From Bacillota bacterium (GTDB taxonomy: Bacteria > Bacillota > Bacilli > Paenibacillales > Paenibacillaceae), in the NCBI GenBank assembly GCA_023391635.1, contig JAEWAQ010000012.1:1-64000 (forward strand): a DNA stretch of 64,000 nucleotides, in the 5' to 3' direction. Below the pieces are notes generated by a model that ran no database searches, was not told where the DNA came from, and saw only the letters and a list, made by a program, of their open reading frames with translations. This document shows, in pieces, positions 24,765 to 32,726 of this stretch (positions are counted from its first letter, which is position 1; each line of letters starts with the position of its first letter). The position numbers and the translations under genes are program-made.

Positions 24765-25676
24765 ATGCGTAGCAGCTTATGGATGGCGGAGGCCGTGTCC
24801 GGCAGTCAATCTGCCGATGCGAAGGGCTTATGGGAGAAGTTCCTGGACGACATCTGGACATGGTTGCAGGATGTGGAGATGTGGCAGCATGCTGCGTTCA
24901 TGATCGTCCGGATCATCCTGATATTGCTGGTGAGCCGTATCGTCCTTTTCATCGTGAATCGGATCATCGATCGCGTGACCGCGGAAAGAGATTCGGCAAG
25001 GTTGAAGCTTCGATCCAGACGCGTCCAGACCGTCGGCAGGCTGCTGAAAAATACGGCAGGCTATACGATCAATTTCATCGTGATCTTGCTTGTCCTCGGC
25101 GAATTCCATATTAATCTTGCACCGCTGCTCGCGGGAGCTGGCGTACTGGGTCTGGCGATCGGGTTCGGCGCGCAGAGCCTGGTCAAAGATATTATTACGG
25201 GATTCTTCATCATTCTGGAAGATCACTTCTCCGTCGGTGACGTGATCAAGACAGGGAACTACAAGGGCACGGTCGAGATGATCGGCATGCGGGCGACACG
25301 CATCAAGAGCTGGACCGGCGAAGTGTTCATCCTTCCCAATGGCACGATCAACGACGTGACCAATTACTCGCTCAATAACTCATTGGCGGTCATTGATATT
25401 CCGATCGCGGCGGCGGATGACGTAGAGACAGTGACGGAAGTATTAAAGGGCGTTGTCGATAAATTCGAAGATATCAACCTGGTCGGTACGCCGGAACTGC
25501 TCGGCGTTCAATCGATCAGCGCGGCGGATGTCGTATATCGGATCATCGCGGAATGCCGCCCGAATACGCAAGCATCGATCACGCGGGCGATGAATGAAGC
25601 GATCAAGAAAGCGTTCGAAGCGGAGCGCAATCCAAGATTTTATCGCAATGTCGACAAGCAGATGGCGGGGGGATGA
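24765..25676 (+). CDS. Small-conductance mechanosensitive channel (MscS family)
   Basis: 303 residues with three N-terminal membrane helices. The pore-lining TM3 and beta domain are recognisable in LAPLLAGAGVLGLAIGFGAQ, SLVKDIITGFFIILEDHF and GTVEMIGMRATRIKSW. MscS channels open under membrane tension to release solutes during osmotic downshock. AAAAGGGGAC lies 8-9 bases upstream of the ATG. It is followed 3 bases later by the DUF951 gene, so the two are likely co-transcribed. Confidence 0.92.
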   Translation: MRSSLWMAEAVSGSQSADAKGLWEKFLDDIWTWLQDVEMWQHAAFMIVRIILILLVSRIVLFIVNRIIDRVTAERDSARLKLRSRRVQTVGRLLKNTAGYTINFIVILLVLGEFHINLAPLLAGAGVLGLAIGFGAQSLVKDIITGFFIILEDHFSVGDVIKTGNYKGTVEMIGMRATRIKSWTGEVFILPNGTINDVTNYSLNNSLAVIDIPIAAADDVETVTEVLKGVVDKFEDINLVGTPELLGVQSISAADVVYRIIAECRPNTQASITRAMNEAIKKAFEAERNPRFYRNVDKQMAGG

Positions 25677-25679
25677 GAG

Positions 25680-25919
25680 GTGGAGCGCAAGCAGTTTGGG
25701 CTGGGCGACGTCGTGCAGATGAAGAAGCAGCATCCTTGCGGCGCGAACGAAATGGAGATCATCCGTATGGGCATGGATATCCGGATCAAGTGCGTGCATT
25801 GCAAGCACAGCATCCTGCTGCCGCGGGCGAAGTTCGAGAAGAGCATGAAGAAGGTGCTGAGGGCGGCTCCGGTGGATGCGAGTACGCAAGCGGAATCGGG
25901 ATTCGCAGATTCGGAATGA
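25680..25919 (+). CDS. DUF951 domain protein (YyzM-like)
   Basis: 79 residues beginning with a GTG start, MERKQFGLGDVVQMKKQHPC. A C...C-x2-C arrangement (HPCGANE; CVHCKHSILL) suggests a small metal-binding or RNA-binding fold. This family is found near the origin in most Firmicutes and its function is not known. The C-terminal 15 residues are polar and variable. Confidence 0.85.
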   Translation: MERKQFGLGDVVQMKKQHPCGANEMEIIRMGMDIRIKCVHCKHSILLPRAKFEKSMKKVLRAAPVDASTQAESGFADSE

Positions 25920-26000
25920 CGGGACGGATTAGCTGAGAATTGCTGGTTGCGAATTCCTGTTGCGTGCGACACCGAAATGTGATATGATTTTTCTTGCTGT

Positions 26001-26091
26001 GGAGAGGTACCCAAGAGGCCCAAGGGGGTTGACTCGAAATCAACTAGGCGTCGCGAGGCGTGCGTGGGTTCGAATCCCACCCTCTCCGCCA
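26001..26091 (+). tRNA. tRNA-Ser (anticodon CGA)
   Basis: The acceptor stem GGAGAGG/CCTCTCC, T-arm GTGGGTTCGAATCCCAC and 3' GCCA are clear, with an encoded CCA. The anticodon stem GTTGA/TCAAC encloses CTCGAAA, giving anticodon CGA for UCG codons. The long variable arm (GGCGTCGCGAGGCGTGC region) is typical of class II serine tRNAs. Confidence 0.97.
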
Positions 26092-26105
26092 TACGAGAAA
26101 AACGG

Positions 26106-26132
26106 CCGATTCCTGAAGAGGAATCGGTTTTT
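26106..26132 (+). terminator. Intrinsic terminator after tRNA-Ser
   Basis: CCGATTCCT and AGGAATCGG form a perfect stem with loop GAAG, followed by a T-run. It ends the tRNA transcript. Confidence 0.85.
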
Positions 26133-26362
26133 CGCGTATGGTAGGGGTGGGATGAGAACGGGCCGATGTGAACGGCGCCGCGAATATCATGCGCAAAGTA
26201 TTCCCACAGGCATCTGCCAATGGGATAGCGGGTTGGGCGGTAACCAGTCCGTCAACGTGTCAACTCCACTGATGAAAACCATCTTGTAATGTACAAGGGT
26301 GTTCGATCAGTAACCCCCACTTCAACCGAAGTAATAGCTTAGGTAAGTGGCGGGAGTATTCA

Positions 26363-27313
26363 TATGGCGGATGGAGCGTGATGCAAGGAGAGATGACGCT
26401 CGGCTCCGTCGTGGCGTTCGTGTCGCTGATCGGCCGAATGTACGAGCCGTTGAACGGATTGCTGGGCATTCATCTGGAGCTGTCGGCGGCGATGGGTATC
26501 TTCCAGCGGATATTCGAGTATCTCGATCTGAAGCCTGATATCGCGGACAGCCCGGATGCCAGGCCGCTATCGAGCGTACAAGGCCGCATTGCTTTCAGAC
26601 ATGTAGGATTTTCCTACCGCGCGGATGCCCCGGCCCTGAAGGATGTATCCTTCGTAGCGGAACCGGGTCGGACGTTGGCGCTAGTCGGACCGAGCGGCGC
26701 AGGCAAGTCTACGCTCATTGGCCTGATCGCGCGGCTGCATGATCCTTCAACAGGCAGCATCGAAATCGACGGCCGCGATATCCGGACCGTGACGATGCGA
26801 TCGCTGCGGAATCAAATAGCCTATGTGACGCAAGAGCCGTTCTTATTCCATGGAACGCTGCTGGAGAACATGCAATTCGCCAAAGAAAACGCGACAATAG
26901 AGGAAATTGCGGAGGCATGCCGTCAGGCGTATATCGATAATTATATCCGGTCGTTGCCGGAAGGGTACGATATGGTTGTCGGTGAACGGGGACACCGGCT
27001 GTCGGGCGGCGAGCGGCAACGGATCGCCATTGCCAGGGCAATATTGAAAAATCCGCGGATTCTCATTCTGGATGAAGCGACTTCGCATCTGGATTCCCGT
27101 TCGGAGGCTTACGTGCAGGAAGCCCTCGAACGTCTGATGAAGGACAGAACGACGATCGTCATCGCGCATCGGTTGTCTACGATCTTGTCCGCGCATCGGA
27201 TTCTGGTGCTGCAAGAAGGACGGGTGATCGAAGAGGGGACGCATAAGGAGCTTCTGGAGCGGGAGGGGCTATACGCCATGTTGTATCAAACGCAATTTGC
27301 CGAAGTCAGTTAG
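26363..27313 (+). pseudogene. Truncated ABC exporter (last TM helices and ATPase domain only)
   Basis: The frame encodes the C-terminal half of a type IV ABC half-transporter. Homology begins abruptly at YGGWSVMQGEMTLGSVVAF (normally the fifth transmembrane helix region) and continues through a complete ATPase domain: Walker A GPSGAGKSTL, signature RLSGGERQRIAIARAIL, Walker B ILILDEATS and the H-loop IAHR. Full-length relatives have about 280 more residues. A GTG at 26378 could start a 311-residue product, but no good ribosome-binding site is seen. The upstream frame contains a stop and unrelated sequence, so I regard it as a decapitated remnant. Confidence 0.75.
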
Positions 27314-27339
27314 CCATTCGCCGCCGCAGACCTGTATGA

Positions 27340-27369
27340 CGAAGAGCTCTTGTGACCAAGAGCTCTTCG
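27340..27369. repeat. Perfect 13-base inverted repeat after the ABC remnant
   Basis: CGAAGAGCTCTTG, loop TGAC, CAAGAGCTCTTCG, further extended by CGCCGC...GCGGCG outside. No T-run follows, so it is not a classical terminator. The rest of the 366-base gap 27314-27679 shows no gene that I can support. Confidence 0.6.
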
Positions 27370-27679
27370 GGCGGCGTTTGCTGAGTGACGAGATCGTTGC
27401 CAAACGTTGCTGATTTCAGTTCAGCGCTTCGGATGGGAGATGGATCTTATCCCGTGTGTTTCAGACAGTGTCTTTGGCACAACGCCTCCTAGCGGCCTAC
27501 TCCGAATGGTACGCATCTTGCAGATGTTGCTTCTCCTCGTTCAAGGGAACCACACCTCTCATTACGTCGCCGAAATGTAGGATACCCGATTCGCGGAACA
27601 CTATACGTAATTCAAGTCATTGACTGCGAAAATAACGGCCTGTTGATGTGAGAGCGAATGGTTATCCGGCGGCCGCAGA

Positions 27680-27865
27680 TCAATTGTTGCCAAGCTTAGT
27701 CCACTTGCGATTGTGGTTGCTTGTGTTGGGAAACTTCTGCCCGGCGCGCATTTTGACGCGTCCCGGATTCTTGATGCCCATATGGAAATCGTTCTCGCCA
27801 ATTTCGATGTAGACTCCGTCGTTCGGTGCTTCTTCGCCAGGACGGAATTCGGTACGTTCGCCCAT
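27680..27865 (-). CDS. YjzC family protein
   Basis: 61 residues, MGERTEFRPGEEAPNDGVYI at the N-terminus, then GRVKMRAGQKFPNTSNHNRK. Length and motif pattern match the small YjzC family of Bacilli (in Bacillus a small protein of unknown function, expressed late). AAAGGAGAG precedes the ATG. It is divergent from rpsF and runs against replication. A longer open frame upstream (to 28369) covers rpsF and is not coding. Confidence 0.75.
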   Translation of the reverse strand: MGERTEFRPGEEAPNDGVYIEIGENDFHMGIKNPGRVKMRAGQKFPNTSNHNRKWTKLGNN

Positions 27866-27931
27866 GAACTGCCACTCTCCTTTAGACCGGTCTGCAATAC
27901 CGATCTTCCTTGTAGTGTTGCGACTTTTTCG

Positions 27932-27960
27932 TTGACCTATACGATGAAATATGATAAAGT
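27932..27960 (+). promoter_or_regulatory. Promoter of the rpsF-ssb-rpsR operon
   Basis: TTGACC (27932-27937), 17-base spacer, TAAAGT (27955-27960). It is placed about 110 bases before rpsF, leaving room for a structured leader. Confidence 0.6.
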
Positions 27961-27962
27961 AT

Positions 27963-28030
27963 TTGGGCGTGCCATCTGCACGCATACCCTTGCTCCTCGG
28001 CCGCAGGACAATTGTCATGCGGTATCCCAA
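27963..28030 (+). promoter_or_regulatory. Structured 5' leader of rpsF (possible S6:S18 autoregulatory element)
   Basis: Closing stem TTGGG (27963-27967)/CCCAA (28026-28030); inside it the hairpin GCGTG...CACGC (27967-27983) and a long hairpin CCGCA-GGAC-AATT-GTCA-TGCGG (28001-28022). Many bacterial rpsF leaders bind the S6:S18 complex to repress the operon. The layout fits but I cannot align it to the known motif here. Confidence 0.4.
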
Positions 28031-28066
28031 GCGGGGGGCCATAGACCAGAAGGAGGTGAACGGAAG

Positions 28067-28357
28067 ATGCGCAACTATGAGTTGATGTACATCATCCGTC
28101 CCGACGTGGAAGCCGAAACCGTTCAGACCGTTGCCGAGAAGTTTCAAGGCATCATCGCGAACGGCGGAGAGATCACGAAGCATGACGTATCGAGCAAGAA
28201 GCGTCTGGCTTACGAGATCAACAAGCACCGCGAAGGAACGTATGTGTTGGTTCATTTCACAGCTCCCCCAGCAGTTGTTGCGGAGCTTGAGCGCGTACTG
28301 AAGATTACGGACGAAGTGATCCGTCATATGGTCACCAAAGACGTTACCAGCGCGTAA
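28067..28357 (+). CDS. rpsF: Small ribosomal subunit protein bS6
   Basis: 96 residues beginning MRNYELMYIIRPDVEAETVQ, with KKRLAYEINKHREGTYVLVHF. It is a normal-length bS6 that pairs with bS18 on the 30S platform. A perfect AAGGAGGTGA lies 7 bases before the ATG. First gene of the rpsF-ssb-rpsR operon; ssb starts 69 bases downstream. Confidence 0.97.
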   Translation: MRNYELMYIIRPDVEAETVQTVAEKFQGIIANGGEITKHDVSSKKRLAYEINKHREGTYVLVHFTAPPAVVAELERVLKITDEVIRHMVTKDVTSA

Positions 28358-28426
28358 GCAGCCAGACATGCAGACCGGGCGGAGAGACCGCCGTTATGCC
28401 GTCAAGAACGGGGGAGGTATGTTTCC

Positions 28427-28933
28427 ATGTTGAACCGGGTTATTCTGATCGGACGTCTGACCAAGGATCCTGAGCTTCGCTACACGCCATCCGGAGTCGC
28501 GATTGCACAGTTTACGCTGGCGGTGGATCGTCCGTTCTCCAAGGAACAAGGAGAGCGCGAGGCGGATTTTATTCCCATCGTCGTATGGCGGCAGCTGGCC
28601 GAGACGTGCGCCAACTATCTTCGCAAAGGTCGACTGACTGCTGTAGAAGGGCGCATGCAAGTACGCAACTACGAGAACAACGAAGGTCGTCGCGTCTATG
28701 TGACGGAAGTGGTCGCCGATAATGTGCGTTTCCTCGAATCGCCAAACCGTGACAATAGCGGTGGCGGTCAGGGTAATAGCGATTACAGCGGCGGCGGCGG
28801 CAACAGCGGAAGCGGGTACGGAGGCGGAAGCCGACAGACAAGCCCGAGGAACAGCGGTGGAAACAGCAGCCAAGATCCCTTTGCCGATGACAGCAGACCG
28901 ATCGACATATCGGACGATGATTTGCCATTCTAA
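28427..28933 (+). CDS. ssb: Single-stranded DNA-binding protein
   Basis: 168 residues. The OB fold occupies about residues 1-107 (MLNRVILIGRLTKDPELRYT, FIPIVVWRQLAETCANYL). A Gly/Ser-rich flexible linker with repeated GGGNSG-type stretches follows, then the acidic tip DDDLPF that recruits repair and replication proteins. It coats ssDNA at forks and is co-transcribed with the S6 and S18 genes as in other Firmicutes. Confidence 0.97.
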   Translation: MLNRVILIGRLTKDPELRYTPSGVAIAQFTLAVDRPFSKEQGEREADFIPIVVWRQLAETCANYLRKGRLTAVEGRMQVRNYENNEGRRVYVTEVVADNVRFLESPNRDNSGGGQGNSDYSGGGGNSGSGYGGGSRQTSPRNSGGNSSQDPFADDSRPIDISDDDLPF

Positions 28934-28987
28934 CTCGGAGCGAAAGAGAGCTTGCTCCGCAAACTCCCTATGAAAGGACGGAAATCC

Positions 28988-29320
28988 ATGAGCGAACAAC
29001 AACAATCTGCAGCTCCTGCAGCACGTGAAGATCGCGGACCCCGCGGACCGCGCGAAGGCGGAGGAGAAGGCCGCGAGCAGCGCGAGCCCCGCAAGTTCCG
29101 CCGCGGACGCAACAAGCGCCGCAAAGTGTGCTACTTCACCGTGAACAAGATTCAACATATCGATTACAAAGACCTCGATCTGTTGCGCAAGTTCATCAGC
29201 GAGCGCGGCAAGATTTTGCCCCGCCGGGTAACGGGCACGAAGGCGAAGTATCAACGTGCGCTGACGGTTGCGATCAAGCGCTCCCGCCAGATGGCGCTGC
29301 TGCCGTACACGACGGAGTAA
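28988..29320 (+). CDS. rpsR: Small ribosomal subunit protein bS18
   Basis: 110 residues. The conserved core starts at KVCYFTVNKIQHIDYKDLDL and includes LRKFISERGKILPRRVTGT; it binds bS6 in the 30S subunit. The N-terminal extension of about 40 residues is low complexity, rich in Arg, Gly, Pro and Glu (REDRGPRGPREGGGEGREQR), longer than in Bacillus. AAAGGACGG precedes the ATG at 28988. It is the last gene before the accessory block. Confidence 0.96.
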   Translation: MSEQQQSAAPAAREDRGPRGPREGGGEGREQREPRKFRRGRNKRRKVCYFTVNKIQHIDYKDLDLLRKFISERGKILPRRVTGTKAKYQRALTVAIKRSRQMALLPYTTE

Positions 29321-29335
29321 TATTGAATACACATG

Positions 29336-29358
29336 AAAGCACCCTTCCGGGTGCTTTT
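29336..29358 (+). terminator. Intrinsic terminator of the rpsF operon
   Basis: AAGCACCC, loop TTCC, GGGTGCTT followed by TT. It lies 16 bases after the rpsR stop. Confidence 0.85.
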
Positions 29359-29367
29359 GCGTTAGCC

Positions 29368-29505
29368 CGCCAACAGCGCCTGCATGATGCCGTCTGCACC
29401 AAACACCGCCCGCATGTCCGCCAACAGCGTCTACATGATGCCATCTGCACCAAACACTACCCGGATGTCCGCCAACAGCACCTACATGATGCCATCCGCA
29501 CCAAA
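29368..29505. repeat. 51-base direct tandem repeat (2.7 copies)
   Basis: Units begin CGCCAACAGC at 29368, 29419 and 29470 and share CATGATGCCRTCYGCACCAA. The third copy is cut after 36 bases. The unit length is a multiple of three, so short repetitive frames stay open on both strands, but none has a ribosome-binding site. Confidence 0.9.
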
Positions 29506-29526
29506 ACTGTCCATGTGGCATGAAGA

Positions 29527-29559
29527 GAGAAGCCCTCCCAGTATTCGGGAGAGCTTCTC
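29527..29559 (-). terminator. Intrinsic terminator of the sulfatase gene
   Basis: On the minus strand GAGAAGCTCTCCC pairs with GGGAGGGCTTCTC (one wobble) and is followed by TCTTCAT. It starts 18 bases after the sulfatase stop. Confidence 0.65.
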
Positions 29560-29576
29560 AACGTCGGGAGTTGCAG

Positions 29577-31115
29577 TCAAGCATGATGAATCCGCGGCAT
29601 CGGCATCGGTTCCTTGCCCAGCTCCGCCCATGCGTACTTAAGCAGTAACTCCGTCTTCAACCCCGCGCATGAGGGTTCGTCCCACAAGTTGCGCAGTTCC
29701 TCGGGATCCTCCTGCAAGTCGAAGATTTCGCCGTAAGTCTGATTGTAGTAGATCGTGATCTTGTAACGTTCGTCGACGTACGTCTTCTGGTGAATCGTCG
29801 TCGGCTCGTGCCGAAACTCGCAGATGGCGTGATTCCGTGCCGAGCTCTTGGTGCCCAGCCATACGTCCTTCTGGTCGACGCCCGTCATCGCCGGCGGAAC
29901 CGGGATATCGCAGAAGGAGAGGAAAGTCGGCGCAAGGTCGACAAGCGACTGAATCGCTCCCGACGTCGTGCCGGCCGGTACCCGTCCCGGGTATCGGACG
30001 ATGAACGGCAGCTTGATCAGGTCCTCGTAGTGGAACCCGCCTTTCGCTTGCAGCCCGTGCTGGCCGAAGAAGTGGCCGTGATCCGTCGTGAAGATAACGA
30101 TCGTGTTATCCGCCAATCCCAGCTCATCCAGCCGGTCCAGAATCCGCCCAATGTACTTATCCATCATGCTGATCATGCCGTAATAGACGGCTACCAGCTT
30201 CTTGCGGTCCTCATCGGTCAAGCGAAACTTGTCGCCGTATTCGTAATAAAGGTGGGAGCGGTAGCCGTGAATGCCGTAGCCGGTCTCTTTCCAGCTGGAG
30301 AAGTCCGGTTGCTCTTCCTGTGTCATGCCGAAGTGCGGCGGATTCCGGTCATGTTCTCCTGGCACCACCGAAGGAATGGTCAACTTGTCCGGGTCATACA
30401 TCGTATCCCACGGCTCGGGTACGAGATACTCGGGATGCGGATCGAAGAAGCTTGCCCACAGGAAGAAGCTGTCGTCCGCCTGCTTGTAATCTTCCAGAAG
30501 CGCATTCGTCCGCTCGGCGATCCAAGTATTGTAATGATACTTCTCCGGAATCGGCCACTTGTACGTGATCGAAGGATCGAGCGTTCCTGTCGGCGGCAGA
30601 AAATAGTCTCGCCAATTGCTGCAGCCTTGCTCCTCCATCCATAGCGCGTAATGCTGCCCGACGTGAGCTTCGTTCGTATGGTTCCGCGCCAATTCGACGT
30701 GATCGAAGCCGTAGAACGGCCCATTATGTTGTTTCCAGTACTCGAGATCCTGCATTAAAGGGTAAGATTCGAGCGACGGATATTCCTCCGAGGACTTCAA
30801 AGGCTGAAAATGCGCCTTGCCCACCAATGCGGTCTTGTACCCCGCCTCCTTGAAATCCTCTCCTACCGTATGCCGATCCTCCAGCAGCTTCGTTCCCAGC
30901 GTCCAGGCGCCGTGCTGGCTCGGATACATGCCTGTAATGATGGAAGCCCTGCTGGGCGTGCAGGTCGGATTCGGGCAGTAGGCCCGTTCGAAGGCCGTCC
31001 CTTCGCGAACGAGACGATCCAAATTCGGCGTGGACACCTCCGGGTTGAAGGCGCCGATGGTGTTCCAATGCTGTTGATCGCTAGAAATTAACAGAATGTT
31101 AGGTCGTTTAGACAA
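29577..31115 (-). CDS. Sulfatase-family hydrolase
   Basis: 512 residues, no signal peptide. The sulfatase signature CTPSR (Cys52-Arg56) supplies the cysteine converted to formylglycine. Metal ligands are suggested by SSDQQH near the N-terminus and FTTDHGHFFGQHG around residue 330. Family members remove sulfate (or phosphate/phosphonate) esters, often from glycans; the cytoplasmic location suggests an imported substrate. The start is a TTG with AGGAGG upstream. It is divergent from an AraC regulator. No maturating enzyme is encoded in the window. Confidence 0.9.
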   Translation of the reverse strand: MSKRPNILLISSDQQHWNTIGAFNPEVSTPNLDRLVREGTAFERAYCPNPTCTPSRASIITGMYPSQHGAWTLGTKLLEDRHTVGEDFKEAGYKTALVGKAHFQPLKSSEEYPSLESYPLMQDLEYWKQHNGPFYGFDHVELARNHTNEAHVGQHYALWMEEQGCSNWRDYFLPPTGTLDPSITYKWPIPEKYHYNTWIAERTNALLEDYKQADDSFFLWASFFDPHPEYLVPEPWDTMYDPDKLTIPSVVPGEHDRNPPHFGMTQEEQPDFSSWKETGYGIHGYRSHLYYEYGDKFRLTDEDRKKLVAVYYGMISMMDKYIGRILDRLDELGLADNTIVIFTTDHGHFFGQHGLQAKGGFHYEDLIKLPFIVRYPGRVPAGTTSGAIQSLVDLAPTFLSFCDIPVPPAMTGVDQKDVWLGTKSSARNHAICEFRHEPTTIHQKTYVDERYKITIYYNQTYGEIFDLQEDPEELRNLWDEPSCAGLKTELLLKYAWAELGKEPMPMPRIHHA

Positions 31116-31247
31116 TTGAAGTCGCCTCCTAGTATGATAATATTGAATTTATAAGGATTTTGGAATAGCATCCTGTTAGATTTGACTTGTCATTTTGTTG
31201 TTTGTGGAGAATTGTGGAAATGGAGCAACAGGAAGGGCGATGCGGGC

Positions 31248-32102
31248 ATGATGCAGGAGTACGAACACGAATTTGCTGAATTTATCTATTATACGCCAGG
31301 CGGCCTGGATCGGGAGAGCGGAATATGGCCTGTCCGGGCAGGGCGCAGCAGGGCCAAGCCCAACTACAATGTCGGGCCGAAGCGAATCGAGTGCTACAGC
31401 CTCCATTTCATTCACGACGGGAACGTCCGGGTCGAATATGAAGGCGGCCAGGCGGTCTTGCAGCAAGGGGATCTGTTCTGCCTTTTTCCGGACCGGACGT
31501 ATCATTACGCCATGCTCCCGTCAGAAGCGAACTTGCAGATGAGCTGGCTTGCGCTGGACGGCGAACGAGCAGAGGCTTTGCTTGCGCTTGCAGGGTTGAC
31601 GCCCGAGAGGCCGTATCGCAAGAAGCTGATCACGCCTCGTGTGAAGGGTTCGGCCGAACGGCTCATCCAGGCGCTAGCGGACACAGAGCGATGGCATCCG
31701 GCGACAGCGCTTGAACTGCAGAGTCTGGTTTGCGCATTATTTGGTGAGCTCGTTGCGGATTCGGTTGCGGCGAGTCAGACGGAACCTGCGGGGTGGATCG
31801 ATGAATGCGTTGAATATATGGAACTGCACGCTACAGAGGGAATCACCGTCCAGCAAGTTGCCGATTTCGCCGGGGTGCACCGCTCGTACTTTACGAACGT
31901 GTTTACGGGCCAGGTCGGCATGCCGCCGATGAAATATTTGCAGAAAATCCGGATGGACAAGGCCAAGCGAATGCTGATGGAGACGAATGCGTCGATCACC
32001 GAAATTGCCTTGTCTCTAGGTTATCCGAATCTCTATACCTTCACCAGGGCGTTCAAAGGTTATAATCAAGTGCCTCCGCTGGCCGTTCGAACATCCCGAT
32101 AG
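31248..32102 (+). CDS. AraC-family transcriptional regulator
   Basis: About 284 residues. A cupin-like sensing domain occupies the N-terminal half (YEGGQAVLQQGDLFCLFPDR) and two helix-turn-helix motifs the C-terminal ~100 residues (ITVQQVADFAGVHRSYFTNV; ASITEIALSLGYPNLYTFTR). It is transcribed away from the sulfatase gene with 132 bases between starts, so it probably senses a sulfated sugar or product and controls that gene. ATG 31248 is used, with GGAAGGG upstream; the frame is open 22 codons further. Confidence 0.88.
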   Translation: MMQEYEHEFAEFIYYTPGGLDRESGIWPVRAGRSRAKPNYNVGPKRIECYSLHFIHDGNVRVEYEGGQAVLQQGDLFCLFPDRTYHYAMLPSEANLQMSWLALDGERAEALLALAGLTPERPYRKKLITPRVKGSAERLIQALADTERWHPATALELQSLVCALFGELVADSVAASQTEPAGWIDECVEYMELHATEGITVQQVADFAGVHRSYFTNVFTGQVGMPPMKYLQKIRMDKAKRMLMETNASITEIALSLGYPNLYTFTRAFKGYNQVPPLAVRTSR

Positions 32103-32140
32103 GAACGACAAACCCTACCATAAGGAGACGGTCACCCTTC

Positions 32141-32414
32141 ATGCCGACCATTCTGCGCAGATGGCTAACGCCGGGATTGAGCTTCCTTCGAGGAAGGAAC
32201 GCTGTCCATTTTCGTGAACGGCGCCCTGGTTTTGCAGAATACAGCTTCGTTCCCGCTCGTCAGAATCCACGATAGCGCAGGAGGGTGTGATGGCCGATTC
32301 CGGACCGATGCCTTCGGCGATTCGGCCGGGCCGGCCGAATTCGACGGCGCCATCCGCGAATTGCGTATCTATTCCGTGCCGCTACGCGCAGAAGATATTT
32401 CCGATCGGAAATAA
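32141..32414 (+). pseudogene. Collapsed LamG-domain protein gene
   Basis: A start (AAGGAGACGG, then ATG at 32141) leads into a 44-codon frame that ends at 32275. In another frame, 32190-32414 encodes the end of a concanavalin-A-like (LamG) domain: IFVNGALVLQ and FDGAIRELRIYSVPLRAEDI. Such domains end extracellular or carbohydrate-active proteins. The juxtaposition of a gene start and a gene end in different frames suggests a large internal deletion plus frameshift. It lies directly after the AraC regulator on the same strand. Confidence 0.55.
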
Positions 32415-32476
32415 TAGGCCGCCGATTCATTTATGCGATTGCCTGAATACCTGCTATTTGTACGAATAGGAATAGA

Positions 32477-32722
32477 GTCCATGGCGGCCCCTATTCGCCG
32501 ATAATCGATGCTGAAGCGCGAAATAAGGCTCTTCGCGGCCCTTAAACTCGCAGGATGAGGCCGTTTGCTCACTTGAAGATGGGTGCCCGGGGGATTAAGG
32601 TCCATGGCGGCCCCTATTCGCCGATAATTGATGCTGAAATGCAAGATAAGGCCCTTTGAGGCCCTTAATTTCGCAGGATGAGGCCGATTGCTTGCTTGGA
32701 GCAAGGGCCCGGGATGTCAGGA
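32477..32722. repeat. 123-base direct tandem repeat (2 copies)
   Basis: Units begin GTCCATGGCGGCCCCTATTC at 32477 and 32600 and share GCCGATAAT, GATGCTGAA, CTTAA and CGCAGGATGAGGCCG. They differ at scattered positions, so the duplication is not recent. The period is a multiple of three, leaving a repetitive minus-strand frame open; I do not consider it a gene. Confidence 0.9.
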
Positions 32723-32726
32723 TCGT

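Noticed and set aside
26001..26091. Prophage or integrative element attachment at tRNA-Ser
   Set aside because: No integrase, no duplicated tRNA 3' end and no phage genes nearby; only a truncated ABC gene follows.
28394..29521. 375-codon minus-strand frame covering ssb, rpsR and the 51-base repeat
   Set aside because: Covers two certain genes; its repetitive N-terminus is simply the 51-base tandem repeat read backwards.
32369..32704. 111-codon minus-strand frame within the 123-base repeat
   Set aside because: Open only because the repeat period is a multiple of three; no ribosome-binding site or recognisable domain.
29368..32722. Tandem repeats considered as a CRISPR array
   Set aside because: Units are contiguous without spacers, too long, and no cas genes are present.
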